A DNA stretch of 64,000 bases from Lepidodermella squamata (Eukaryota; Gastrotricha). Shown here piece after piece: positions 29,084 through 41,100 of this stretch; position 1 is the stretch's first letter; every line of letters begins with the position of its first letter. The translations under genes were made by a program, and so were the position numbers. The notes beneath the pieces are model-generated. The model was not told where the DNA came from and did not search any database. It was given only the letters and a program-made list of their open reading frames with translations. Location: the NCBI GenBank assembly GCA_047495785.1, contig JBLDXI010000029.1:1-64000 (forward strand), read 5' to 3'.

Positions 29084-30942
29084 TCACGACGACTTGGCGG
29101 CAGCAACACCGCCGGTCATCGTCTCGGTGGAGATGTCGACAAGGGCGCGGCGGAAAGCATCGGGCGAGAAGTTGGCCAGCACGTGTTGGCGCGCATCACG
29201 GCCCAAGCGCGACGCGAGACTCTTGTCGTCGACCAACTGCCGCAGGGCGTTGGCGAACGACGCCGGGTTCGGCTCGCACAAAAACCCAGTCGTGCCGTTG
29301 ACGACGGTTTCGAGCGGGCCGCCCGAGGCGCAGGCGACCACGGGACAGCCGGCCGCCATCGCCTCGATGGGTCCGATGCCGAAGTGCTCCCTGTCTGGGG
29401 TGTACACGAAGCACGTCGCCTTCTTCAACAGCCAAACCTTCTCATCGGCCGAGATGTTGCGCAGAAACACGACATGCGAGTCGACTTTGAGGTTGACTGC
29501 CAGCGCGGACAACTCTGCGAAATAGGACACGTTCTCGTGGAGGCGCGCGTCGTACCCGCCGGCGATTATCAGCCGCACGTTCTGGAACTGTTTCGGGGTG
29601 ACGTGGCGGCGGAGTTCGGCGAGTGCGATGATCGCGCGGTCCACGTCCTTTTTGCGTTCGTACCGGTTGATGGAGACGAGCAGCTGCGCGTGGCTGGGCG
29701 ACGCCACGCCCGAGTACGCGTGTTCGCGCAGGTGCACGCAGTCGGGCAGCGGCGACTCGGGCGCGAACGGCTTCAGGTCGGCCGGCACTGGGTAGAGCAC
29801 CCGCAAGCCGGCTGAGCCCAGGCCCGGAAACGTTTCTCGCACGACGCCGGCCGTGAAGTGCGAATTCACCACGACCCGATCGGCCATTGCTGTGGTGGTC
29901 CATTCAACGAAGTCAACCGGCCACCGGTAGATCTACAATTTGAAATATAAAATCATCAGTACTGTTATAAATCACTGAATTTGATTGTTGGAAGCCTTGA
30001 AAACGCTACTTTTAAATCACTACTTTGGGTTAACCCCAAACGTTTTGAAGTTTGATTATTTTGGAAATCGAAGCGACTTCATATTGATGAAGAGTTAAAC
30101 TATATTAATTAAAGGATTCTTGGGAAGTGAGAATTCCGAAAACACCAATGGTGATTTGGTCATTTTTCGATTTTTTCATTACATTATACCAAAACATTCA
30201 TGATCTTGAGAATATTCTCATGATATTGGCGGCTTCGAAAGCTACATAGGTGGCATGCAATTCCTACGAAGCGGCTGTATCCCAAATCCCAATGCTGCTT
30301 GTCCGATTGCTGAATATAATATTGTTCATTCCTTATTTTTTGTTTTATTGTCAAGTTCCGAGGCGAAAAAGTGAAAATTAAGATGTAACCTTAGGGCAGC
30401 TGTTGGATACCTACTTTTGGAAATGTATTGTCATAGCCTCAAATTCATGGTTCCTAGATTGAAAGTTGAAACATATAGCCCACCTTTTTGAGAATGTTTT
30501 TGCGGGGTGAGAGCAACAGATCGGGATAGTGGCAGTAGAAGAGCACCCGGCGGCGTGCCAGTTTGAGAAAAGGCACGCACGCCGACACCTGGTCGGCGAT
30601 GACCAAGTCCGGCCGCGGCCCGGTCATGAAGAAGACGGTCCACAGGGCGACGTAGATCATGCGCAAGTAGGCGCACACGGCGACGAAGCGGCCGAAGAGG
30701 GCGCGCGGCAGCCAGTCGCCGACGCACACCACGTCTAGGGTGCCGTCTCGCGTCTCCACGAACGCGCGCTCCGGCTCGTGGTGCGCGGTGGCGATCTTCA
30801 CGGCGAACCCGGCTTCTTGCAGCGCCACCGCCATGTCGACGATCGCGCGTTCTGCTCCGCCGATGCCGAGGTCGGGGTGCAGGAATAACACGCGCTTCTT
30901 CGCAGCAGCAGCCGGCTCGTGCCCATTCGCATCGCCGGCCAT
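29084..30942 (-). CDS. ALG2: ALG2 alpha-1,3/1,6-mannosyltransferase
   Basis: ER glycosyltransferase (GT4 family) that adds the second and third mannoses to the dolichol-linked N-glycan precursor on the cytosolic face. Exon 1 is 30484-30942 and exon 2 is 29084-29932, phase 0, giving 435 residues (human 416). The N-terminus reads FLHPDLGIGGAER, the donor-binding loop. The join gives ILKK-IYRWPVDFVEW. MADRVVVNSHFTA, typical of ALG2, starts in exon 2. The catalytic EX7E motif is EHFGIGPIE. A membrane segment falls near residues 91-107 (AYLRMIYVALWTVFFMT). The stop codon overlaps the AATAAA hexamer (TGAATAAA at 29079-29086), so the 3' UTR is very short. Confidence 0.95.
29933..30483 (-). other. 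ALG2 intron
   Basis: 551-bp intron with GT-AG ends on the minus strand, phase 0. No element recognised. Confidence 0.85.
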
Positions 30943-32134
30943 ACTCTCGAGTATAGTACAACTTTTTTATAATTTAAAAAACTAAACCCTAAAAACGGGA
31001 CAAATTTTAATGCAATTCGAAATTTCTGTATCAAATTGTTTGCCATTCAAAATTTCAGAATGTATTCACGTAATTCTGTATGCTTTTTTCCTCTTACTAA
31101 TCAGAATTCGTAATTGTTTAGAAAAGGTTTCGCCTGGAAGTCTGAATGTTTTGTTGAAGTGCAACCTGTTCCAAGCCATTAAAAATTCAAGGAACATAAA
31201 TAATTTAAAAAAAAATAGTGAACAAAATGACGAGTCGTTTGTTATATTATTATTCGAATTTATTCAAAATCGATCTCTCTCAGATATATAGCAATATCCG
31301 TGAAATTGCCGCGGTATAAAAACGAACATTCACGCACAAAATATGATCATAATTATCATCATCATCATCCTCGTGTGAGAAGAAATTGAAGGAAAGCTAG
31401 CTATCGACACAGTTGACACAATTCATCGATTCACGATTGATTGATTGATTGATAGGCTTAAGTCTTCACAAATAATAAATTCATTGCCATAATATGATAC
31501 CATTCACCACCATTAAAAAAGTTGATACCGAGAAAGTCTAGCTAGAAATGAAAAGATGAGAAGAGGCACTTCGACACAAGGAATACAATTAGAAAGTAGT
31601 CACTCCCCGAGAGAAGAAGAAGAAAAACAGCCACTACTATTACAAACTATATAGTTTCAAGGTGTTTGTTAGAACTTTGTTGGTACAAAAATAGTATTAT
31701 AAAAGCTGGTAAGCTAGAAGCCGGCAGGAAAGAGAAGAAGCACAACCGTTCGAGCGTGTTCCGCCAACAGCAACACGCTCCACGTCAAAGCTCTGCAAAA
31801 CATGAGAAAAACATCATATCATATCTTTTATATATTTACTGCATTTCCCCAGTAGTAATCTACGCTCCCAATCAATTTGGGTAACATTTTCAATTCACTT
31901 TAATGCGCCCTAATTTATGCTACAAACATCCTTAATTTTAAAATTGAGACACCAAAGCGCATAAATGAAAAAAATCTTAAAAAATCCAGAAGACTTGATA
32001 TTTGCATGAAAGATATGTTGTTCATTTTATTGTAAAAGTTGGGTCAATTAATGATAATCAGCTTCTGCAAAATGAGCCCTTGTTACATTCTTTATGCAGA
32101 AGTTCTAACCTTGAATTTGAAAAAACGCCTAGCG
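30943..32134. other. Intergenic, IP6K 3' flank and ALG2 promoter
   Basis: 1.2 kb of AT-rich DNA between two minus-strand genes. A poly(A) hexamer for IP6K lies at 32026-32031. A (CAT)n/(ATC)n tract lies near 31348-31365 and GATT repeats near 31437-31452. No gene seen. Confidence 0.65.
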
Positions 32135-34142
32135 CTAGCTGTTGGCGCTATCGTTATCTGCTAGCTGGTTGCTGCTGCTGCCGTCATAATCATCGTCACT
32201 GCTGGAGGAGGCAATGGCGTCGAAAATCGCAACAATATTACGGAGGCCGAGAACGAAGCCGTCGTCGGGCCCGCTGTACTTGAGGCTGTTGCTCTCGTCG
32301 ACGTCGAGCGGGCACGTCGTATGCGCAAAGTCGACCATGCGCACGTCCACCTCCGCCGCCGAGCCTGTTGTGCCTGTGCCCACCGAGCCGTCGTAGATCA
32401 GCAGCAGCGACGTCGAGAAGAACCGGTAGCCGGCGAGGCCCAGCAGCGTCGCCGTCAGCTCTTTCAATTTGCACCGGAATGCTGCGATCAGTTCTCGCCT
32501 CGCTCCGATAAATTCTGCAATACAAAATAATAATAATGAAAAAATCAATTAGCAGAAAAATAATTGAATCAGTTAGAAAATCGACAGTCGATGCTTTTCG
32601 GATTTCAAAATGCCGAATAACTTATTCAAAGGTTGATTTTTATTATTAATAGTCAATTTGATGGGTTGGTGCAAAGAATATTTTCGCAATCGGCGGCAAA
32701 TTTCAGCCTCTATTGGAAACAGCGTTTTTGTAAGCTCTTCATTGATATTCATGTTCTACAAAACGAAGGCGCTGTTCGAGTGTCTTGCTTGCATTTTAAT
32801 CAACGGATTCCGATAAGGAAATCGATTGGAAAAGTTTCTCAAAAAACTACCAACAATATAACAGTTCTGTCGGTTGGCTTATTGAACATTTTGAAAATAA
32901 CATTTATCGCGTTTCATGGCAAAACTACAGAACAAATTTGATTTGCACTGAATCGCGACGCGTCAAATATGAGCAAATGTTTGAAATTGAAATCGAGCTT
33001 TACCTGAAACACACGACTGAAGCTGCGCGCCGCTGATCGACCGGCCGTAGTATTTGTCTCGAATTTTGTAGGACGCAGTCGCCGGGTCGTACACCTCCAT
33101 GCCGCCGAGGCGCACGCCCAGGTCGCGAGACGTCGTGCCGTCGGCTCGGCGCGTTTTCCTCGCAACTTTCGCCTCGCTCTCGTCGTCGCCGTGCAGCCGC
33201 GTGCCCATCTTCAAATCGAGCACGCAGGGCAGTGAAAACCGCTGCGTGAGATTTTCCAGCAGGATAAACCGCTGCCCGCCGTCTTTGGTGATTTTCAGAC
33301 GCAGCTTATTCAGGGCTTCGGCGCAGTGTTCCAACGACCACGGGTGCACGGATCGCGACCGCGCCTCGATTGCAGATCTCGACAGGCGGTTCGACTGCAG
33401 CTCGTTCGGCGGCTCGATTTCCACCGTTTCCTCGTGCATTCGAATTCGAAAATCGTTGTTGCTCGCATTGCTGCTGATTGGCGTGGTTGGCGTGGTGACG
33501 GCCGCGTTTGAATTGAGCGAGTCCTGCCGCGAGGGCGGTTTCGAAACAACGGAAATGTTAGAACTATCGCTGAGCTGGAGTGGGCTGCCTATGAGGTGAG
33601 CAACGCTGTTTTCATCCTCGAGCCATGCCACGTCAATAGCACCCTACAAATCATTGTACAAAAAATCACTTTCAATCATAAGTAAGAACAGAAAAATCAG
33701 CAACGCATTAGATCGAAATCAAAACTGCCCGAGGATTTTGTAATATTATATTTTGCGATATGAGTGAAATATCATCACCGCTGCAGTAGCGATTGCGATA
33801 TAACAGTGACAAGTTTTCAAAATAATTCGAATTTCAGTTTGCCACATATGGGGATGTAAAAACCTTTTGTCCCTTGGGCTGAATTGACTGTACCTTGAAA
33901 CGTGGCACGTGAGGCGCAAGTCTTGCCGGCATAGTCGAATAGAAGTGCAATTCTCGCTGAGTTAGCGGTTTACACAGTGTGTGCTTGTCATACTTCAGCA
34001 GCAAATTATGCCCAGTGACTTGATGCCAGAATAACCGAAGTTCGGAGCCACATCCTAGTCCATTTGAAGAGAAATTGATTGATTTCGAAGAAGTTGGCGG
34101 TGTACGCGCTGCTTCTTCATTCACACTGCTAGCTGCTTCCAT
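32135..34142 (-). CDS. IP6K: Inositol hexakisphosphate kinase (IP6K)
   Basis: Converts InsP6 to the pyrophosphate 5-InsP7, a regulator of phosphate balance, exocytosis and energy metabolism. Exons: 33894-34142, 33004-33643, 32135-32514; total 423 codons, 422 residues (human about 410-440). The inositol-kinase signature PCVLDLKMGTR (PxxxDxKxG) is near residue 200. The C-terminal half carries SLLLIYDG and the metal-binding MVDFAHTT, then the GFVLGLRNIV helix. The N-terminus has FWHQVTGHN and the HTLCKPLTQRE block typical of IP6K rather than IPMK or IP3K. The middle is a Ser/Asn-rich loop. The start lies only 125 bp downstream of the RPB5 stop, and a 10-codon uORF overlaps it. Confidence 0.93.
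32515..33003 (-). other. IP6K intron 2
   Basis: 489-bp GT-AG intron on the minus strand, phase 1. No element recognised. Confidence 0.85.
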
Positions 34143-34153
34143 CCAACACTCAT
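34121..34153 (-). promoter_or_regulatory. uORF overlapping IP6K start
   Basis: An ATG at 34153, eleven bases upstream of the IP6K ATG and in another frame, opens a 10-codon ORF that ends in TGA inside the IP6K coding region. It could lower translation of IP6K if the transcript begins upstream of it. Confidence 0.4.
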
Positions 34154-34267
34154 TTGTCGGTGATCACAACTCAAAATAAAAATCTAACAAAATACAAATT
34201 GAGATGGGACAATGAAAAATGACTGAGCACTTGTTGTTGCAATTGCTTCATCAACGGTTTTCTAGTA

Positions 34268-35025
34268 TCAAACAACGAGACGGTATGTAACGTAACGACC
34301 AGCAGTTTCACTAGGACGGATGATTTTAACGATTTGGCCACGGCGGAGGCCGAAGTAACGCGCGACTGGGTCACCCTGTTGAATTCGAGGCAGCTGATGG
34401 TCTTTCAATCGGCTGAAAAGAAAAATCACATTTCATCGCCTATTTCGAAAAGGTAAGTAATAGATGGTTAATACTTACTATCGATCTAACAACTCTTTCT
34501 TCTCTTCATTCGTCATGACAATGTGTTGAGGTACCAGTTCGTGATGGGTGATGTTGACCATCAACTCGTTTTCCGCAAACTGTTCGATGACGTATTTTGG
34601 CTGAAGGTCGACAAGGGCTTGCTTGGCTGACGGGGTCATGCCCTGCTGGACGATGAGAATAGCACGCGTGGTTTCGTCACGCTGCATTTGCATGCAGTAG
34701 GTTTTCACTGTTTTGATGCCGACTTTCTGTTCGTCGGGGAAGAACACGTACAAGCGATCGGTAGGGTCGTCCATGTGAGCTACGAAAATCACCATGTCAT
34801 TACGCGACGGCCGACCTTCGCTGTATTATCATTTCAGTAGCTATTCGTATTAGTAGATTATCATTAAAGGCAAACTGACCTTGGCCGATCGCCGAATGTT
34901 TGTTTAAACTGGTCCAAAGTTTGATCGATTTCGCTTTGACTCACCAAGTAACCGCGATCATGACACATCTCGAATATGGTCTTGCGTACTCGCCACAGCT
35001 TGTAAGTCTCCGCTTCGTCATCCAT
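34268..35025 (-). CDS. POLR2E: RPB5 (POLR2E), shared RNA polymerase subunit
   Basis: Subunit common to RNA polymerases I, II and III, at the DNA-entry jaw. Exons: 34880-35025, 34479-34820, 34268-34412; total 633 nt, 210 residues, exactly the human length. The N-terminus (residues 1-50) reads [17 protein letters not shown]. The join gives [14 protein letters not shown]. The central block has [17 protein letters not shown] and [11 protein letters not shown]-like spacing. The C-terminal assembly domain shows the conserved [13 protein letters not shown] and RPSETAGRY. It lies upstream of IP6K on the same strand with a 125-bp gap and no evident AATAAA between. Confidence 0.97.
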
Positions 35026-36496
35026 TGTTAATCAATCACACGGTAAAAACACTAGACTAGATCACATTGAATGAATGATAAACAGATTCAACAAAGGTTA
35101 TTCCATTCTTTCCTCTTCCCCACACTCATTCGATTACTTACGACCATTTCGCATTCAGACAAACAACTCCTGTAGGTTAAACACAAGAGAACTTTGACAT
35201 TCGTTGTAATCCCCCTTGCGTTTCAAACTCGGTCGCTCTTTTTCAAAATCGAATGATTCAGCTTGACGAGTGTCACTGGTTCATAACATTTTCTTTGGTT
35301 TAGGGGTGAGAAATGAGAACGGCCATCGAGCACTAAGTGAACCGAAGTGAATCAAACCGGAAGACAAACTCGCGCGGCTTTCAAACTTGAAATGAAAAGG
35401 GTCACGCGGGCTTTGTTGCTCATTACTTTTTCAACTTAATTAATTTTTTAAATTGTGTCATGTTATTAGGAATCATATTTTGGCCACAAATTATGGTACT
35501 AATGTTTTCTTTTCTAAAATAAAATCGGCTTTGTGCTTTTTAGCGTCTTTTCGGAAATGTCTCTCGGGCGATGTCTCGTAAGAGAAGGACTTGCCGGAAT
35601 GACGAATCCGGTATATCTGTAACGTAACATGATGAGCACACAGCACGCGTCTACTCATCGTCAGAATATGTTTCCTTCTCATATTATATAGTTAGCAGCA
35701 GTCTGAAAAGTTTTTTCAAGTATTGCTTTGCCCTTAGCCATGCATAGGCAGCTCTTAACTCGTGTCCAAAACTGAGAGAACATTACTCATGAAATGAGAT
35801 TGGAAACCGGCACAGTGGTGATTTTCATAATTTGTTACCGTTGTTTTGCAGGAACTATTTCATTATGTCAAATGTTGACGCATTGCTAACTGAGCTCCAA
35901 TAATTCTTCGATCAGTAGATCATTCTACCTCGTTTCAATTCAAGCTCAGAAGATGTTCACGTGCCGAAAAACCGTTTGTAGCCGATTTTATGCTTTGCTC
36001 ACAAACTCTTCTTTACAATCAAGACTGACGACCTTAGTTTTACTTGTGAACAAGCCGGTGGGCTCTAACAGTTGTCAAGTTCAGATAATTGTAATGAAAT
36101 AGGTAATTGTAATAATTGTAATGAAATTCTCCCACAAATACTTACTACCAAACCACTGGCCTTCGCCAATACTGTATACGCGATTATTTTCGCGAAGGCC
36201 CTAAAATGAGGGGTAGGCAATTTTCGCGAGCCGAAATTGAAACCGTTAAAAACAGGAGCTTTTCACGGTTGTATGACTTCCATGTTGCATTTCGCAAAAG
36301 GTTGCAGTTATAAACCTGCTGCAATTGGGGTTCCTTCTCACAACAGTATTTATCACTTATCACCTTGAAAGTAATATTAAATAGTTACTGCTTCGTTTTA
36401 GATTTCAAGCACACGAATGTATCCGTCAATCTCTTATATGAGTAAACTTTAATCTTTGTGATAAGTATCGCTTGCAGAATTAAACAGCTGATTTGT
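35026..36496. other. Intergenic, RPB5 5' flank
   Basis: About 1.5 kb with no gene recognised. The first few hundred bases upstream of 35025 should contain the RPB5 promoter. Short open frames (for example 35491-35682, minus) have no protein-like signature. Confidence 0.6.
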
Positions 36497-37284
36497 TACC
36501 GTATTCCCTTGCAAACTGTGGCAGCCAATATAAACGCTGGCACATCAAAAATTGACTAACGAAATCCCTCATTAAGTATCGCAGTGCCACTAACCGAAAG
36601 GGACTGGTATAATAAGCGAAGCAGGATTAAAATTGTGATTTTATTTATTTTGATGTGCGAAAGCAGAAGCCAAAAATTGCTTTGATTAGTTAATAGAATT
36701 ATCGGTTGTAGATGAATAAAATATATGTACGAATTTTACTCGAAAATTTAAAAAAATTAGTCGGCGAAAGCCACAATTTGATGATGAATACCCCAAAATC
36801 GACGGTGAAATTAGCATTTTCCGGTTTGATGGCGTAGGTCCCAAAATTGACGGTGTGAAACCGCAAACTTGATAGTAGAAAGCATTTTCCCCTCAATATT
36901 AAAACATTTAAGTATTTGAGGAATTTGACATCACTTTCGCTACTCTCGTCGTCAGTGCTGCCGGTGGGTTCAGGGGCAGGCAGGTTCTTCATCTTCGGAC
37001 TCGTTTTCGAGGACGATTTGGTCAGTCGAGAATAAAAGTCGGTGATGCCGTAAGCCTTAGGAGTCTCCAATTAGCTTCGAAATACGCCATAACGACGTAG
37101 AATGCGGCGCATCGCAATGAAAATAATGAGCGACATTACAGCGTTAATCATCTTAATTGAAAACTTCAAATTTTCCCAATTTACCCCATCCGTTAAAGGC
37201 ATGCCATTGTCCCCCGGGGTATAGTTGCATGCCAGCTCGCTTCTTGTATAACGGCAGTGCCACAGTTTGCAAGGGAATACGGTA
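36497..37284. mobile_element. 788-bp element with 27-bp terminal inverted repeats
   Basis: Bases 36497-36523 are the exact reverse complement of 37258-37284. Both ends begin TACCGTATTCCC and the match stops abruptly inside. If the outer TA is a target duplication, the repeat proper is 25 bp starting CCGTATT, consistent with TA-inserting elements; that is an inference. The inside is AT-rich and on the minus strand shows degenerate copies of a phrase like CGTCAATTTTGGG between 36780 and 36870. A short open frame at 36930-37061 (minus) includes KAYGITDFYSRL. It is too small for an intact transposase, so a non-autonomous or deleted DNA transposon is the likely reading. Confidence 0.7.
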
Positions 37285-38111
37285 CTAGCGAGTCAGTATT
37301 TAGATGACTTGTAGATTTTGTTGGGTTATCTGATTCTGCTAGCATTACTTTATTCAAGTCATTGACGATTCCTTGCAGATTTTCAGAGTTTTGCTTTGCT
37401 CATCATACTGTTTTTGTTTTTGTTTTCTCAACCCGATAGATTCCATCTAAGTTAGCGTTGTCGATTTAGAACTGTTAACATTTTTCTGTAGGTCTGATTC
37501 ATGAAAATTCTGCGGTTCTTTATATTGGAACATCATTCTTTCTATAATAATGGCTACTTGATGTTTGACAAGACTGTAAGATCGCACATCGCACAGCGAC
37601 CAGTGCTTGTTACTTCTATTCATCGGAAGGCGCTCTCTATTGTTAGGCGTGTCATTATGTTGGATCGCTCAATTTTTTGCATACTCATAATCGCTGATGT
37701 GAAAAATCGGCGTATTTATCACAGCGTGAATCACAGCTGCCGGCATCTGGAATTCAGAATTCATCGATGTTGCCGATGAGTAATAATGAAAAAACCGCGA
37801 ACGCTTTTGCTGCTGCTGCTGATAAACACAGCTGCCTAGCGTAAAGATAGTACCGGAAATGCATAAATATACTGTACCTCTGATATTATACGCGCAGCAG
37901 GGCGTTCATCGAGCAGAGCTTAGCCTTTTGTGTGTTTGTTTTTCCTTTCACATTTTGTGTATATTTCGTAAACAAAATATCTAGGCTGTTATTGTTGTTA
38001 TTATTGTTGCAGCAGCAGCAGAAGCAATAAGTTTTATTACGGACTGGCCTGAAATTACGACTACAAATAACGACGATGATGGTGATGATGATGATGAGCT
38101 TTCATTGTTGA
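37285..38111. other. Intergenic, NUAK upstream region
   Basis: Non-coding 827 bp that should carry the NUAK promoter and 5' UTR. CAG repeats lie near 37808-37820 and 38010-38025, and a (GAT)n tract near 38074-38095. No gene seen. Confidence 0.6.
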
Positions 38112-41100
38112 ATGAGCAGCCAGGCCGGGCAGCAGCACATGGAGCGCGCGGTGGCGGCTCGGAAAGGCGTCGAGCGGCGCCTCGCTGCCTCGAATTACCG
38201 CCTCATGAAAGTGCTGGGCGAGGGCACGTACGGCACCGTCTACCTGGCCCGCGACGGCGTCAACAAACAACTCGTCGCTGTCAAGGTTTGTACTCCTACA
38301 TTTCGTTAAAATGTGCTCCACCGGCCACGCGGCGATAAAACGAATATTTTTGTGATGAATTGGAGCGGAAAACTTCTTGATCAACAAATTATCAAAAAAA
38401 AAGGAAATTTGTAACCTCAAAAAGGATCAGAAGCAAGTTTTTATACATTTTCAAATGTAACGTTTGAAATGAGTCAAAATTTAATATCTTATCCTCTAGT
38501 TTACGGGCCTGGCCTTCAGTCATTTTGATGGCTCCAATACTTACAATTTTCAAAGAAATCTCGGGTAAATGTCTCGTTGACGCAAATGTCGAACCGCAGA
38601 GGGATGGTATTTAGCTCTATTCATAGTTTCGAGCTGGCTGTATTATTGCGGCCAATCGACTTATTCAATGTAGCTATGAACAACTTGTTGATGACGATAT
38701 CAAAACCCTTGCTAAAAGTTGTTGGAATTGTCGGATGGAATTTTGAGGTTGAATTTCGAGTCGATTCCCGCGAGATTTCTACGTCAACCCGTGGGTTACT
38801 TGCGCATTTATTAGATTTCTAGCATTACGACAATGGAGATTCTATTCAATTTTGCATAATGTTAAGTCAATTTTGGCCTAAATTTGATTTAATTCTCGTG
38901 CCGCTAAGAATGGCATATGTGGAAACTAGAGATGACGCATGATCCAATTCAAACTGGCCCATAAGTGATGTTTTCATCCGTGTTTAATTGAATTTTCGAC
39001 GTTTCTTGGTGGTTTAACTGTCAAATAGGTATTCAATTTCATAATAATTATTGTTGCAATGTACGTTGTTAGGTGATTGAAAAGCGGCGCATATCGCCGG
39101 ACGACATGGTTCGCGTGCGGCGAGAGATCCAGGTGCTGTCGGTGCTGCGGCAGCCGAACATCATCCAGATCTACCGCGTGCACGAGGACGAGACGTCGCT
39201 GTACCTGGTGATGGAGTACGCGGACGGCGGCGAGCTGTACGACTTTGTCGAGCGGCGCAAGCGCCTGTCGTCGAACGAGGCCCGCGCCGTCTTCCGGCAA
39301 ATCGTCGCCGCCGTGCACTACTGCCACAAGAACGGCGTCGTGCACCGCGACCTCAAGCTCGAGAACATTCTGCTCAACTCGCGCTACGAGGTGAAGCTCT
39401 CCGACTTCGGCCTCTGCAACTACTTTTCGCCCACCGGTGGTCGCCTGTCGACGTTTTGCGGCTCGCCACTCTACGCCAGTCCAGAAATCATCAGGTATGT
39501 CGCGTTATGAGACAGCAAATGTGTATAATATTATAAAAGAGTAGAGCTTCATTCATTTCTTGAGAAATCAAGCTGTGAAAGCTATCGTTTTCAGAATTGT
39601 AGAAGGTTGACTTCAAAATGTTTAGATTACCAATTCGCCACAAATTTCAAGTGATGTTTTTTTCAAATTTGATTTCACTTTGGCTAAATTACACGCAAAA
39701 TTAAGCCTACTGCCTTGGGAAGTACTTTTTCGTAGATTTCCCCTCCCCGTCATTGATTGACTAATTTCTTGTGTTATTTATCAATGATGCATTGTGTTTT
39801 TTTATTTGCATTGCAGTGGCCAGCCGTACATGGGTCCTGAAATCGACTGTTGGTCGCTTGGCGTGTTGCTGTATGCGCTTGTCTACGGGTGAGTCCTTAC
39901 TCAATTATTCATGATGTGGTGTATCAAAACACTCGTTTTTCTAGTCCAATTGATTGATTGATTTTTTCTCACTATAGTTGACTAGTTTTACAATTGAACA
40001 TGATTAATAGCAATAATTGATAATTTTATTATTGTGATGATGATGATGACGTATACAGGAGCATGCCGTTCGGCCATGCGGAATTTGCGAAACTGCGGGC
40101 GCAAATCATGTCGGGGCAGTTTTTCGCGCCGCCGGACGCGGGCGAGTTCTCGGACGCGCACGACCTCATCTGCGCGTGTCTGTGCGTCTCCGCCAGCCAG
40201 CGCGCCACCATCGACCAAATTTCGATGCACTGGTGGACGAATGGTACGTGCGTTTATTCACTTTTTTCAGTCATTCTCTCTCTCTTATTTCCTGTCTGCT
40301 ACATTTTTCGGTACTATATACTACATTATAAGTTGAATAATAATTTTATTTGCGGATCATCGATCGAGTGAGTGGATTTGCAATGACCGACCGCCCGCTC
40401 TCTCGCGCCCCCACTTTCAATTTTTTGTCGCTTTAACCGCCACCACCACCACCACCGAATGCGATTATGCGAAAATGTAGGACGAATTGTCGTCGTATTT
40501 CGTATTTTGTATTGCATTAGCCACTTCCGCTGCCTCAGACAACCTACTACTACTAGAGTTATATAATAATAATAATGTTTAAGCGATATATATATATATA
40601 TAATATGCATAAGTATATCGGCGGCTTGGTGGTACTGAAACAGTAATTGCTAATTGCAGTGCACTTGACTCGATGATGATGATGACGATGGCAGAACTTG
40701 AAATAATTGCAGAATGCAGCTGTGTTTGTTTTTCGCTAAAATGGCTTCTCTTGGTATTAATTGCCTGGCAGCGTATTATCTCCTCCAAGTGGAGGTTCCG
40801 AAAATGCAGAGATTTGCTTGCGAAAAAAGGAGCCAAGAAAACGAGACAGCATTTAGTATTGAATGAATGAGAAAGTTGAACCAGAAAGCTCGCGATCGAG
40901 AAAGCGCTCCCTCATTTCTTCGATGATGATCAACAGGTGGTCGTAGGGTTCGATTATAACTTCCGAAAACGTCAGGATTATTCTTAGAGAAAAATGCGTT
41001 AACGCTCCCCCGGCGTTATTTTTGTTTTCTAAACTTGACACTTTCCATGGCAATGTGTATTTTTTTTTTTTTTTTTTTTATTTACGAAGAATTTTCGGTC

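Noticed and set aside
29026-29815. Plus-strand frames opposite ALG2
   Set aside because: Shadows of the GC-rich ALG2 exon.
41060-41079. T20 run as a retroposon tail
   Set aside because: No adjoining element body or target duplication seen; it could simply be intron slippage.
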